Positions 9,601 to 20,776 are shown, numbered from the stretch's first letter. The stretch is DNA of 64,000 nt from Batrachochytrium dendrobatidis JAM81 (GCF_000203795.2 NW_006281108.1:67868-131867), one strand, 5' to 3'. Notes: generated by a model from the sequence alone, not told the origin. Translations and numbers: made by a program.

Positions 9601-10206
9601 ATGGTATCTTTTGGAACTCGTCAAATGTTTGTCGCTGTGGTTGCTTTAGCTTTGCCTTTCCAGATGGTTGCAGCTCAGTCCTCATCTTCTTCAACATCGC
9701 CTGCGGCTGGATACACCTCACCAACTACATCTGCAGCAACCACGGTTGCTTCAACATCGCCTGCGGCTGGATACACCTCACCAACTACATCTGCAGCAAC
9801 CACGGTTGCTTCAACATCGCCTGCGGCTGGATACACTTCTCCAACTACATCTGCAGCAACCACGGTTGCTTCAACATCGCCTGCGGCTGGATACACTTCT
9901 CCAACTACATCTGCAGCAACCACGGTTGCTTCAACATCGCCTGCAGGTGGATACACTTCTCCAGCTGCACCTGTAACAACTACAGTTGCTTCAACATCTC
10001 CCGCAGGTGGATACACTTCTCCAACCACTTCCCCAGCTGCCATGTCGACTACTTCGCCAGGTGGTTACGTGTCACCTACACCAACTAGATCAACCACAGC
10101 AACCAGTACAGGTGTAGTGAGTGCAGCTACAAGTTACAGTGGTGCACATTCATCATCGTTGGTAATTGCACTTACTATCATCACAACTCTTTTTGCGTTC
10201 TTTTAA
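9601..10206 (+). CDS. Ser/Thr-rich repeat protein, secreted and probably GPI-anchored
   Basis: Single exon of 201 residues. ATG 9601 is preferred because it gives a typical signal peptide (VAVVALALPFQMVAAQ); the frame upstream has no ATG. The mature part consists of a 20-residue repeat, STSPAAGYTSPTTSAATTVA, encoded by 60-bp units from 9691 on. About six copies are present; the first four are nearly identical in DNA and the later ones have PAGG variants. The protein ends in a hydrophobic tail, SSLVIALTIITTLFAFF, after small residues, as in GPI-anchor signals. Such proteins are usually O-glycosylated wall or surface components. Repeat number is likely to vary between strains. Confidence 0.75.
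   Translation: MVSFGTRQMFVAVVALALPFQMVAAQSSSSSTSPAAGYTSPTTSAATTVASTSPAAGYTSPTTSAATTVASTSPAAGYTSPTTSAATTVASTSPAAGYTSPTTSAATTVASTSPAGGYTSPAAPVTTTVASTSPAGGYTSPTTSPAAMSTTSPGGYVSPTPTRSTTATSTGVVSAATSYSGAHSSSLVIALTIITTLFAFF
9691..10050 (+). repeat. 60-bp tandem repeat (about 6 units) within the GPI-type gene
   Basis: Units start at 9691, 9751, 9811, 9871, 9931 and 9991, exactly 60 bp apart and in frame. The first four differ by only one or two bases (CACCTCA versus CACTTCT), while units 5 and 6 are more diverged. The near identity points to recent unequal exchange or slippage. Confidence 0.9.
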
Positions 10207-10255
10207 ACTTGATATCGTGTAAATGTCCAGACGCGTTTTCAAACCACAAATTTAC

Positions 10256-10275
10256 AGTCGTATTCACGTAAAGTG
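10256..10275 (-). promoter_or_regulatory. box C of the recurrent module (minus strand)
   Basis: On the minus strand it reads CACTTTACGTGAATACGACTG. A GTTTATTCTG box-B-like stretch lies just upstream on the same strand, at about 10314-10323. The flanking gene ends here rather than starts. Confidence 0.5.
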
Positions 10276-10471
10276 GGACACTTGTATTTATCCTGCAGTG
10301 ACTTTTTTCGCTTCAGAATAAACAATGGTTAAATATACAGTTTTTTATTAGAAATTGACATGAATGGACATTTCTAGCTTTCCACAGCACGTTCATTGGT
10401 GCATACAAATTATAATTTTGAACCTTTTTCCTCATCTTTGGTACAGCCATACATTGTACAATCATCAAAAT

Positions 10472-10560
10472 CACCGCTATATTCATGTAAAACACTAAAT
10501 AGGGGTGTTTAATAAACTGCCAGTCTGATGAAACGATGATTTTCACCAGATTGACTGGAC
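10472..10560 (-). promoter_or_regulatory. recurrent module, boxes A, B and C (minus strand)
   Basis: On the minus strand the order is CCAGTCAATCTGG (box A variant), GGCAGTTTATTAAAC (box B), then TTTAGTGTTTTACATGAATA (box C). It is a diverged but colinear copy of the module seen upstream of QPRTase and the peroxidase. No start codon on this strand is close by. Confidence 0.5.
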
Positions 10561-10853
10561 AATATTGTGTTTAAAGTCATTGGCAAAAGAGGTGAGAATC
10601 AAGGCTATATTTCGTTATTTTCAAGTGATACATGAAAACTATTTAATTGTTCATGTCAAAATGAATATCTTGTATATTGATCATCAAATAGATTCCAGTC
10701 TAAACTTGACAGTATTATGAATGCGATGGTAAGAATAAACCAAAAGTGACTACTAACACGTGATACAAAGTCTTAATCATGTGACAAAAAGAATTAGTGA
10801 GAATTTTGCATGCAAGCCAGTCTGCCCGTCACTAACCTTTTATAACAGTACAG

Positions 10854-12135
10854 ATGGTTAGTAGAATGTATGATCAAGGACTGCTCCAAGTAGCATGCAT
10901 CCATATGACTGATGTGCTTTTTGATCGATGCATCCATATGGCTGCTCTGCTTTTTGATGGATTGATACAGTTGAACGATGCATTGAACTCGACTAACACT
11001 CGATATTTTTGTTAAACTGCTCTAGTCTGCTCGTCCAGTTGTTACCGTATTCTCTGAGAAAGGCTCCACTATTGGAACCGTCACCCTTCCAGCTGTCTTC
11101 ACGGCACCCATTCGTGATGATATTGTCAACTTTGTTCACACCAATGTTGCCAAGAACAAGCGTCAGGCTTACGCAGTTTCTGTTAAAGCTGGTCATCAGA
11201 CTTCGGCCATCTCTTGGGGTACTGGTCGTGCTGTTGCCCGTATTCCCCGTGTAAGTGGCAGCGGTACTCATCGTGCCGGTCAGGCTGCTTTTGGTAACAT
11301 GTGCCGTGGCGGTCGCATGTTTGCTCCTACCAAGGTATGGCGCAAGTGGCATGTCAAGGTTAACCAGAACCAGCGTCGTTTTGCTACTGCATCTGCTTTG
11401 GCTGCATCTGCTCTTCCTTCCCTTGTTCTTGCTCGTGGTCACAAGATTGAGCAGATTGATGAAGTTCCTCTTGTTGTCTCTTCTGCTGTGGAGGCTTTCA
11501 CCAAGACCAAGGCCGCTATTGCCTTGCTTAAACAACTCAAGGCATACAGCGATGTTGAAAAGGTCGTCAACTCCAAGAAACTGCGTGCTGGTGTCGGTAA
11601 ACTCCGTAATCGTCGTCATACTCAGCGTCGCGGTCCTCTTGTGATCTACGACAACAATGAAGGTATTGCTCGCGCCTTTAGCAATATTCCCGGTGTTGAA
11701 ACCTGCTCAGTCAATGCTCTCAATATTCTTCAACTTGCTCCTGGTGGCCATGTTGGTCGTTTTGTCATTTGGACTCAGGCTGCTTTTGAAAAGCTCGATG
11801 CTCTGTATGGCACTGCTAGCACTCCATCTCAGCTTAAAAAGGACTATACTCTTCCTGTTTCGATCGTCTCCAACCCTGATCTGCCTCGTCTTATCAACTC
11901 TGACGAAATTCAGGCTGTTGTTCGCCCAGCTGGAACATCTCGTCCCAAATGTCCTTTTGCCCAGAAGAAGAATCCCCTCAAGAACATGGGTCTTCTCAAC
12001 CGTCTCAATCCCTATGCTCAGACTTTGCGTCGTCGTGATATTGTCAACGATCTTATGCACAAGGAAGGCAAGGCAGTCAAGAAGGTGCACAAAAAGGTTC
12101 ACAACAAGGCCTTTATTGCCAGCCTTCTTGAATAA
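10854..12135 (+). CDS. RPL4: 60S ribosomal protein L4 (uL4)
   Basis: Structural protein of the large ribosomal subunit lining the exit tunnel. The main exon 11026-12135 encodes a near full-length uL4, with [51 protein letters not shown] and [19 protein letters not shown] all present. The exon opens at a TAG acceptor with [13 protein letters not shown], matching the second residue of yeast L4 (MSRPQ). The start codon must therefore be on another exon. ATG 10854-10856 is followed directly by GTTAGT, so exon 1 contributes only the ATG and the intron is 10857-11025. The spliced product is 370 residues, the usual length. The lysine-rich C-terminal tail is retained. Identity is certain; the first exon is inferred from splice signals. 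Confidence 0.95.
10893..10958 (+). repeat. 33-bp tandem duplication inside the RPL4 first intron
   Basis: Two adjacent copies, 10893-10925 and 10926-10958, share GATGCATCCATATG and CTTTTTGAT with a few differences between. They sit in the 169-nt intron right after the start codon. Introns at the start of ribosomal protein genes often carry regulatory sequence, but no role is shown here. Confidence 0.65.
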
Positions 12136-12372
12136 ACCTTTTGAATGTGTTACCACATGACTTGGAAATTGTGAGTTTATAAAGTCATTCATTGCAAACT
12201 AAAATAAAAAAGTAGATTGTAGGGATTGATAACCTATAAACTACCATTTCAAGACTTGTATATTTCAAAAGTCTGAATAGAATTGACACTTGTTGAATTG
12301 AATTTGTGTGCATTCAAAATACGAATAGTATAAAAGCAGACTTGAATGAATAATTAAAGCAATAGTATATTT

Positions 12373-12455
12373 ACAACTATATTCACGTAAAATGAAATAC
12401 TAAACTAGAATACATGATAAACGGTCATGTTTGACTAATACCAATCTTACTGGAC
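12373..12455 (-). promoter_or_regulatory. recurrent module inside the 546-bp repeat (minus strand)
   Basis: Read on the minus strand: CCAGTAAGATTG (box A), TGACCGTTTATCA (box B), then CATTTTACGTGAATATAG (box C). It is the closest match to the module at 43443-43516. A second copy is carried in the duplicated segment at about 27406-27488. Confidence 0.6.
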
Positions 12456-12767
12456 AACATTGCTTTATAAACTCTTTTAGTTCACTCGTCTCCATGCTCA
12501 TTCTTGTACAAGAATACAGAACGAATATTCACATTCCTGTTTCAATACATTTCACGTCCTTGACATATTTTCAATCTCCAACTTTACTTTTCTCAGCAAA
12601 CATTTGAAGTGGACATTGCGCGACCGGCATGTATAGTTGCATTCCCGAGATTATTATCTTGAATTAGAACGTATCTGACATTAGAATACAAGAGTTTCAA
12701 TAAAAGAAATATTGAATAACAAAGAGTGTTATTCCAGAGCAATCATTACAAGATGAATACAAAAGTG

Positions 12768-12790
12768 TTGTTTTACATGAATACGACAGC
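12768..12790 (+). promoter_or_regulatory. box C of the recurrent module (plus strand, inside the repeat)
   Basis: Reads TTGTTTTACATGAATACGACAGC and points toward the QPRTase gene about 100 bases downstream. The same box occurs at 27803-27825 in the second repeat copy. Confidence 0.5.
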
Positions 12791-12816
12791 AAGAATGCAA
12801 GTTCATATCAAGTATT

Positions 12817-12878
12817 CAGTAAATTTGATGAATTGACAGTTTATTCGACACTTTGTGTTTTGCGTGAATACAGCTGTG
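12817..12878 (+). promoter_or_regulatory. recurrent module directly upstream of the QPRTase start
   Basis: Box A CAGTAAATTTGAT is at 12817-12829, box B TGACAGTTTATTC at 12834-12846 and box C GTTTTGCGTGAATACAGCTG at 12857-12876. The start codon is at 12892, only 13 bases after the module. Position and orientation fit a core promoter or 5'-leader element. Confidence 0.6.
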
Positions 12879-12891
12879 ATTGAGATTTAAC

Positions 12892-14019
12892 ATGCCAGAC
12901 TATAGTCATCTACTGCCTACCAACTGGAAACTTCAAGTGTCATCATGGCTTGATGAAGACACTCCTACATTCGATTATGGCGGATTTGTTGTTGGTGAGA
13001 CGGACCAAACTGCTGCTCTTTATTGCAAGGCTAAAGGAGTTCTTGCTGGAGTTCCATTTTTTAATCAAGTCTTTAGTCAAGTGGGATGCAGGTCAAGCAC
13101 ACTCGACTTATTCCAACTGATTCAGTATCGTTCAAACTGCCACGATGGGTTAAACCTAACTACTGATTTTATGTATTGAAAACAGAGTCGAATGGCATGT
13201 AGATGAAGGAACTTTGATTGATCCACCACTCAACGGCAAGGTTGAAGTCGCTCGAGTTTATGGCAAGGCTCGACACTTGCTTTTAGGAGAACGACCTGCT
13301 CTTAACATGCTTGCTCGTGCTAGTGGTATTGCTACCAAGTAAGCCAACATCCGATTGATCTGATGATCAGTCAACAGTGGTTGACCCAATGATTATACGT
13401 TTGTAGAGCTAGTCATTTGAGAAAGATCAAGGATGACAACAACTGGCATGGTGTCATTGCTGCTACTAGGAAAACTACTCCAGGTAATCTTGGTATGATG
13501 ATCGTGCTGATCTACGTATTGATCTTTTTTTTTACTTTATACCGTTTAGGGTTTCGTATTGTTGAAAAATACGCTAGCTTGGTCGGTGGGGTGGACACTC
13601 ATCGCATGGACCTTTCTTCAATGATCATGCTCAAGGACAACCATATCTGGGCAACTGGATCCATCACGGATGCAGTCAAAAAAGCCAGATCGGTCGGTGG
13701 ATTTGCTTTGAAGATTGAAGTGGAATGTGGTTCCGAGGCCGAGGCTACCGAAGCTATTCTTGCTGGTGCTGACATCATCATGTTGGATAATTTCAATGGA
13801 GATGGAATTCACGTTGCTGCAAAGAATCTAAAGCAGATGTTTGGTGACAGTGCCAGTCCAGGCCAAAAACGCCAGTTTTTGATCGAAGGCAGTGGTGGGT
13901 TGACTCAAGATAATGTCAAGGATTACTTTTCAGAATATGTCGATATTTTAAGCTTTGGTGCCATTACTCAAAGTGTTCCACATATTGATTTCTCTCTTAA
14001 AGTGATTCCCAAAATCTAA
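12892..14019 (+). CDS. BNA6: nicotinate-nucleotide pyrophosphorylase (quinolinate phosphoribosyltransferase)
   Basis: Makes nicotinate mononucleotide from quinolinate and PRPP in de novo NAD synthesis. The four exons are 12892-13091, 13186-13338, 13407-13483 and 13550-14019; all introns are GT-AG and phases match, giving 299 residues, the normal length. Seen in order: an N-terminal domain from [52 protein letters not shown] (the conserved TRKT substrate loop); [40 protein letters not shown]; and [12 protein letters not shown]. These cover the catalytic Arg, Lys and His positions and the barrel phosphate-binding region. No mitochondrial presequence is evident. A copy of the recurrent module lies immediately upstream. 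Confidence 0.95.
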
Positions 14020-14234
14020 TTGCTTTTTTGATAAGCTCTTATATTCTCCAATTCTCTAAACATTCAAACTAAAATGAATCGACACTCCGCATTGGATGGT
14101 TATCTATTCATCACAGTATCGCATTGCAAGATTGAATATAGTTTGAAACTCAAAGCAGAATATCGTCATTGTCGAGTCTGATAATTTGGGCATGGACAGT
14201 GGCCAGAAATAATGGAAAATAATCAAAAGGCTTT

Positions 14235-16097
14235 TTACAAGATCGATCCAAAGACTTTGTTGTAACGTGCAATACTGGGTCCGTGCTCTTCGTATTGAGC
14301 TTTGGTGTGACAGTAGCTAAAGAATTCGGGCTGACATCAAGAGTTAGAAAATTGCTCAATATATTTTATAAAGCAAATACCACTTACAGTATCAGCCAAA
14401 AGACTGCCACCAAACCATACGGCATATCGCTGCTTTTTATGCGAAATCACATTGACATCAATCTGCTTAGCCTTGATTTGGGATTCAGCTTGCATATTAA
14501 CCTGCGAAGACACTTCAGAAGCCTTGATGCGGAAATCCACCATTCGCTTAATGTCACGCTGAAGTCGCTTGCTAAAGTCCTTGTACATGGTAGAACCACC
14601 AGAAAGAACAATATTTTTGTAAAGACCACGACGCACATCAATCGGACAGGATTGAATCACTTGATCAACCACTTCAGGCAAGGGTGTCAAAAAGTCGGAG
14701 CTAACGATTTCTGGATTGAAAAAGATTTCTGGAGCCATGAATCGCTCAAACCCAACATCCACCGAATACGGCTAAAGTTGAAACATGGCATGGTGAGTGG
14801 ATTGACATTAAAAATGTAGAGTTCAATTTTACCTTTTTGGTTATACTGTGAATAAAATCAGCACGCTTGATCCATTTTTCACCTTCTGTTTCATACTTTC
14901 TAAACTCCTTGACAATGTCTGGACAGACATAGGAATACATTTCCTTGATTCGTTTCGCGACCTCCAATGATTCTTCTGGCGGGATCGAGTTTTCACGCTC
15001 TCGGAGCAGTTGCTGAACAAAATAGGTGATATCACGACCAGCAATAGGAATATGCTTGATAGAAGAGCCAATCACGTACCCTTCCGCAACAGGAATGACG
15101 TGGGTTACACCATCTCCACTATCAATGACGGTACCAGTGAGAGTCTGTTCACCTTTACCGCTCGTCCACGATGCAGCAAGAGCAAGAACGGCCTGAACAG
15201 CAATATAAATTCCCTTTACACCAAAAGACTCAAAGAAAATCTCGGCAGTGTATTCTCTGTTTTCCGGAGCATTAAGTGGTGGCTCAGTCTACATTCAAAA
15301 CACATTAGATCGAGTCGAATCAACACAACCAACAATGACTTACTAAAAGAAAACAATGATCTTCAGGCTCACAGCGCAAGTATTGGAATAAACAAGCTTG
15401 ATGAAACTTTTCCATCAAGTCCCAGTTGTCCACTTGGCCATGACGGATGGGCGAGGACAAGGAATATGTTTTTGAGTTTGCAACAGCTTCATCGCCAATG
15501 TAATAATCAAGATCTTCAATGCCTCGTTTGGATGAGACATTGTTTGTAGCACCGCCAGAACCGCCCATACCAGAGCCTGCACCACCTGAAGCAGATGAAG
15601 ATGAACCACCAGTTTTGGAAGACGAACCGCCCACAACGTTTACATCTCGAGTTGCAATACTTGTTGGAATGATGAATGCAGGGTCGTTGTTACCTGAATA
15701 ACCCATCTTGGTATATCTAATAAGAGTTCAAGATCCAGAACATGATCAACCATGTAAACATATTGAATCAGTATCAAGAATTGGACAAGATAGCATTGAA
15801 TGTAACTTATAAAGAATGGACTTGTTTTAAAGTCCATTCAGATAGACTGAATCCTTGAGCATCGAAACAGAGACAATGTCTGCAAGAGTTTACTGTAGAA
15901 TTCAAGTCTAATAGAATAATATTATGCAATATTCTTGGTGTGATATTTCCATCCGACTAGATTCAAGCCCTGGACTACGACTGGACAGTCATGACTGCAC
16001 ATTCAATATTCAATAGAAAAGCAATTCACTAAATATTATCATACAAGTCTTACCCAGTGCCATTGTCAATAACAACAGTGGGAAGTCTGTGTGCCAT
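14235..16097 (-). CDS. ARP3: actin-related protein 3 (Arp2/3 complex)
   Basis: Subunit of the Arp2/3 actin-nucleating complex. The five exons on the minus strand are 16054-16097, 15344-15716, 14833-15288, 14388-14771 and 14235-14330, spliced to 450 residues. Landmarks: [23 protein letters not shown] (nucleotide phosphate loop), [104 protein letters not shown] and [15 protein letters not shown]. All are strongly Arp3-like. Unusual is a Gly/Ser-rich insertion of about 35 residues after [10 protein letters not shown], where animal Arp3 has a short loop. Chytrid zoospores crawl with Arp2/3-driven pseudopods, so the gene fits the organism. Confidence 0.96.
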
Positions 16098-16216
16098 GGT
16101 CGTTGAGTTGAGGGTTAAATAGCGACAAACTGGTAAAAACTTGATGCTCAAACCATGACAATTCCATCGTATTTGATATTGCTTTAATCCTTAATCTATA
16201 TCAAAACTCTTATTTA

Positions 16217-19200
16217 TTATTCACACATTGAGAGTAATCCTTGCAGCATCCCAATCTGCTCGTCATCCACTCTGCGGCATTTTAATTCATCTCTCAATGT
16301 CAGATTCTCTGCTCGTAACTGTTGAATCTCCGCCAACATGGATCCTGCTCCATGCGACGTCTTGGCTAGTAAAGATACTGGCTCGTCGCATGGTATGTTT
16401 CGCGTAGTTGTGTCAGTAGGTGACTCGGGTGTGATTGCGTGAGCTGATGGATATAGATTAGTTAAAGCAGTGATCTGTGCTTGGATCGATTCTAAGACAG
16501 TTCGTGCCGAGTTGACTTGCTGTTGGAGAGCTTCCAATACCAACGAGTGTGTAACACGCTCTTCATTCGTTGATAGAGTACTCCGTGTCAAAGGCTCGTC
16601 CATGCAAGTGCAATGATGTGTATGCCCACAGGGCATATCTACAGTCTTGGTCATACTCCCCAATACAGTTTGGCTTGTATGTGGAACTGTCGAGTTATTT
16701 CCAATCGTATAGCTTGATGGTGTAGGAATGAATAGGCGTGAACCTTGTGGATACAATGCTACCAAAAATGGGTCTGTTTCTGTGTTGGATATTGCAATAG
16801 TACTCGATGCGGCAAAAGATTGCAAGGATGCATCGGATCGATCAGGCGATCCGCTCGAGATTGCCAAATCTAAATTGCTTTTATTGTGGCTCATTTGAGT
16901 TTCAAAAGTGGTTACGAGTGGATGCGGAACAGAAAACTTGGATTGAATAAGCTTTTGTTGGCTATGCATGTGTTGATACGGAGTATACTGGTGCTGGTAT
17001 CTCCTTTGATAAGGATGAGATAATTGTCGATTATACAGATTTTGCTGTTCGATCGAAAGTGGTTGAGTGGGCATGGCTAAAGAATTAGTAGAATGTTCAA
17101 ATTGATCACCAATAGATTTAGACTGTGTGTCGTACAATGTTTGTGGGCTGGGCTGCTGCAACGGTGGTGGATGGGGAAGCAACTGGCCAAACATTTGGCC
17201 TTGATATGGACTGGGAAATAATGAATTCACGCAAGAGTGAATTGTAGGTAAACTTATGGCAGATAAAGCCGTAAATGATACAGATGTGGACAAGGTAGCA
17301 GTAAAGGCATTGTCTGCATTACTGCTTCCGTTGGATACAGCAGTGGTCGCAGAAACTGCACCTAACGAGGTTTGATAAAAAGAATCGCTTGCTAGCTTTT
17401 CACGAGCTACCCAGATTGAAGATGACAGGGGGCCATCAAAAATTGGGTATCGTGATGGTTCGGCAGCTGGAGCAGCAGAAGCCGATGACAAAGTAGTGGC
17501 AACTGCTGTTTGAAATGGTGTAGAGGAAAATCTAGGCGAGCAGGGCTTGGAATTAAAAACAGAAGACGAGTGTGCGTCCCTCGTGCTTTGCTGGTCAAAC
17601 AGACTAGATTGAGATGCACGATGGGGTGATGTCAGCGCAGATGAAGTGATATCAACAGTAGTTGTAGTGTTTTCCACATCGCGATCGACTAAAATTTCAC
17701 AGTCGGCAGCAACAGATTCAGGCAACTGAATGCCAAAATCAGAAGATGACAAGCATGAAATCTCTTTACTATTTGATATACATTGTGAGCCAGTTACGCA
17801 AATGGCTTGATTGTTAGAATCAAAAGAATCTAGCTGGTAGGTTTCTGTACTGGTAGCGGAAGGTGCGGGATCAAGAAATGGTAAGCGCGGTAAAGCAGGT
17901 GGCTTAATAAGCGTAGTGTTGGAAAGAGAAGTTTCGACTTGAGCAGCCAAGCTTTTCTGGACCTGCTCAGGCGGCTGTTGCACATGTGGGATAGATTCAT
18001 AGGATGTCTTTATAAGGGCAGTGTTGGCTTGTGCGTCAGACTGAAAAGTGATATCGGTATCAACCACTAGTGCACTCCCATTCACTCGGCTCGGCTTACG
18101 CTTTCCTCGCGAGCCGCGTGTGCGAAATGGCTTCTTGCTTGTGTTGTCATCTGGCACATTTGAAAAACTGGCAGTCGGTGGATTAGGGTTTTGTTTCTTG
18201 GAAAATATAGCAGTAAAGTTGGTTGTTATGTTGATGGTATTTAATGCTGCTGAAGCGCTTAAAGTATCAAAAAAATACACTAAACAAGATGCCTGATAAA
18301 ACTGGGCATCTTTAAACCCTTCAAAAAATGAAAAAAATGCATAAAGATCGTCGTCTGTTGAAGTCGAGGGAAAGTCTGCTACACGTACAATCGAATTGAC
18401 GGCTCCAATGGAAGAGTTGGAGATGGCATGCAGTGTGTAGTCTGCACGGGCAAAACTGGCCTTCATGCGAGTCTTGAACAGTACTTCTTCAATAGCATGT
18501 GATGCAGTTTGAATATCTTTAAAACATACAAAGCAGTAATCTGGATAAAATGCAATCATGGAAAATCCAGTAAACGCTTTAAACATTTTGTAAAGACCCG
18601 CCATATCCTTGTCAATCTGCGTAACATGAATAGTGCATTTCGGAGACCGCTGTGATATAATGTTTATATTTCCAGAACCAAACCCTTTAGATAGAGTGTT
18701 GGATTTGAGATTACCGCAAGATTGGACAGTGTGGTTTAACGTAGATGACGTAGTGCCACTATCTATGCTACAACTTCTTATTGAAGTCGATGCCGAATTG
18801 ATATGTCCGTTTGAGTCGTTCTGACAGACAGCATATTCCGTCATGGACGACACAGGATCAGCCAATCCGGTACTTTGTAATTGAGCATCAGACTTGGGTA
18901 TGAGCAAAGATGAAGCATTTTGATCCGATGGTATGTACAGTTCGTTGAGAGCAGAGTTGGTCTCGCTTTTTGAATGTGCAACTGAATTGTTAAAGTTGCC
19001 CGACTCTGCTCCACATCGATTGCCTTTTGTAGAAAAATTGGCAAACAAATTGGTGTGCGAGTTTAAGCTTTCCAACGCATTTGTTGCATCTTGGACGCTC
19101 TTGAATCGAACAAGAGCGTGGTTGGGGAAAAACCGACAACTAAAATGTAGTCGAATGGTAGACGGCATTAGATTAGATACTTTCTAGTACTCTCAACAAC

Positions 19201-20366
19201 ACAATTCGATTGATGATGATGGTATTTCAAAATCAAAATATAGATAGTCCTTGACCTCAATCACTAGAAATAAAGCATCAATACGTACCTGTCGTAACCC
19301 GCATAGGTTCCAAATATTCCTGCAAGCTCGTCCTCGGTTAAAAAAGGAAATAAGCTAACATACAGAATCGAGCTAGGAGGAACAGGAATGGATGGCTGGG
19401 AGTGGCCCAGTATACCACTTTTTGCATGAGATGCCTGCATTTGTGTCTAAAAATTGAAATCAAGATCAAACATGTATCAATTTAGAACTGGTTTGTAAAT
19501 CCAATAAAGCATGCAAGTGAATGGTAAAACAGTCATTGCGTCATAATTCAATACACTGCATGCATTATGCAAATTTTGTAGCAGCAACCCCATCAGCCAA
19601 ATATTAAAAGGCAGAATATTATAAAAATAACAATATAAAGTGACCAGTATGATTCTCCGACTTCAAGGCTGGTCGACCAACAAACAAACCACATTTCGAA
19701 GCCACGCGCAAAACAACCGCCCGATAGCGGCGGAACAGCAGCAAGTAATGCCTTTATCTTCCAAACATAGAAAGACTTGATAAATAGCTAATACAACAAA
19801 GATGACGAGATGCTGAAAAGAGTGCACAAGCAACGACATCTTTGACGTATATTCAGGCAGATTCAGCATTAAAAAGTATATTTTGCCTTTGTAGATTCAA
19901 CCCCAACTACTGCAGTTGTCTTGTCATCAGAATGCAATACACCATCAACACCGTTTTTACAAAGACAGCATGTACACTGTACAAGGGGAATAGGAAATCA
20001 AAGCTTACAATGGAGTTGCTAAGCCAATCTACCACAAATTCTATTGTTGATGGAAATTCATAGAAATCATATTTCAAGCATTCGCCCCTAAAACGACTCG
20101 ATTATATTCTCCAACATCCCACCAGATTCGACACATCTAGTAACAATACATGACTATAGACCCACCTTGGTGTGAATAGTGTTGATGGCTTGGGTTGCAA
20201 AAGTCAGATCCGAGAAGCAGACGAACAAATAGTCTGAATGAAAAGCCATACGACGGAATCCAGGCATGGCTTCAAACATAAGTTTGAGACCAACCTTTTC
20301 CTCTGAAGATAAATTAGTTACATGAATGGTGGTTTTACTGAGTGGTCGGGGCTGTTGTTGGGGCAT
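16217..20366 (-). CDS. RNA-binding protein with four RRM-like domains
   Basis: Model of three exons: 20166-20366, 19285-19446 and 16217-19183, all phase 0, giving 1,109 residues. RRM-like units are seen at KTTIHVTNLSSEE to FVCFSDLTFATQAINTI (exon 1); at SILYVSLFPFLTEDELAGIF across the exon 2/3 junction to HALVRFKSVQDATNALESL; at KCTIHVTQIDKDMAGLYKMF to CFVCFKDIQTASHAIEE; and at SIVRVADFPSTSTDDDLYAFF to CLVYFFDTLSASAALNTI. The RNP motifs are degenerate. The rest is long Ser/Thr/Gln-rich disorder and a short C-terminal coiled coil (AEIQQLRAENLTLRDELK). The overall plan recalls Whi3-type mRNA-binding proteins, but I cannot assign an orthologue. Intron 1 is long (719 nt), so exon 1 could belong to a separate transcript. 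The second donor (GTATTG at 19284) was chosen on reading phase. Confidence 0.65.
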
Positions 20367-20776
20367 TTTATTTCATAAAAAGAGCTTAAGTTGAATAGAC
20401 TACGCAATGTTAGATGCAGCAAGCTGAATGGTTGGAGTTCTGAGGACGTGCAGACGATAGATTAAAGAATGAAATGACTGGGAATATCCAATGAGTCTTG
20501 AATAGAACCTGGTCAAGAATGAAGCAGACTAGATTTGGATTGATGGCTACCAACTCGCAACCTGCAAACCGAATTCAAAATTCAATTGGAAACGTTGGGT
20601 AACCACGACAAATTCTAATCGCTATTCAAGTCGGAGTTTCTCTCCATTGGTCGCAACGGTTATAAAATTCAAAAATGTATTACGAAAAGAAATAGAGATT
20701 TATTTATATCTTAAAATTGTATTCAATTAACAAAACTCAATCAGTTTCTATTCCTTGGCAAACTCCAACTTCCATT
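20367..20776. other. short intergenic region
   Basis: The upstream flank of the RRM gene and downstream flank of the next minus-strand gene. It contains poly-A-signal-like AAATAAATCTC on the minus strand near 20695. No gene or repeat is seen. Confidence 0.6.

Larger units (their letters stand above)
10207..10853. other. intergenic region before RPL4
   Basis: No gene is seen. It contains two copies of the recurrent module on the minus strand (10256-10275 and 10472-10560), neither followed by a minus-strand gene. A CTTTTATAACAG sequence just before the RPL4 start could be a TATA-like element. Confidence 0.5.
12265..12810 (+). repeat. 546-bp dispersed intergenic repeat, copy 1
   Basis: Nearly identical to 27300-27846 in the same orientation. 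I count six substitutions and one single-T indel by eye. It has no coding frame. It contains a minus-strand module (12373-12455) near its left end and a plus-strand box C (12768-12790) near its right end. The copies end abruptly: after TTCATATCA the flanks differ completely. No terminal inverted repeat or target duplication is obvious. Confidence 0.9.
12136..12891. other. intergenic region holding copy 1 of a 546-bp dispersed repeat
   Basis: Most of this gap is the repeat at 12265-12810. The remainder is the RPL4 3' flank with AATAAA-like signals (AAATAAAAAAG near 12203) and the module directly in front of the QPRTase start (12817-12878). Confidence 0.7.

Noticed and set aside
9675..10043. 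Long antisense open frame in the GPI-type repeat gene
   Set aside because: A by-product of the in-frame 60-bp repeat; the sense strand has the signal peptide and GPI tail.
11009..12192. Several overlapping long frames on both strands in the RPL4 exon
   Set aside because: Only one frame encodes uL4; the others are shadows of its codon use.
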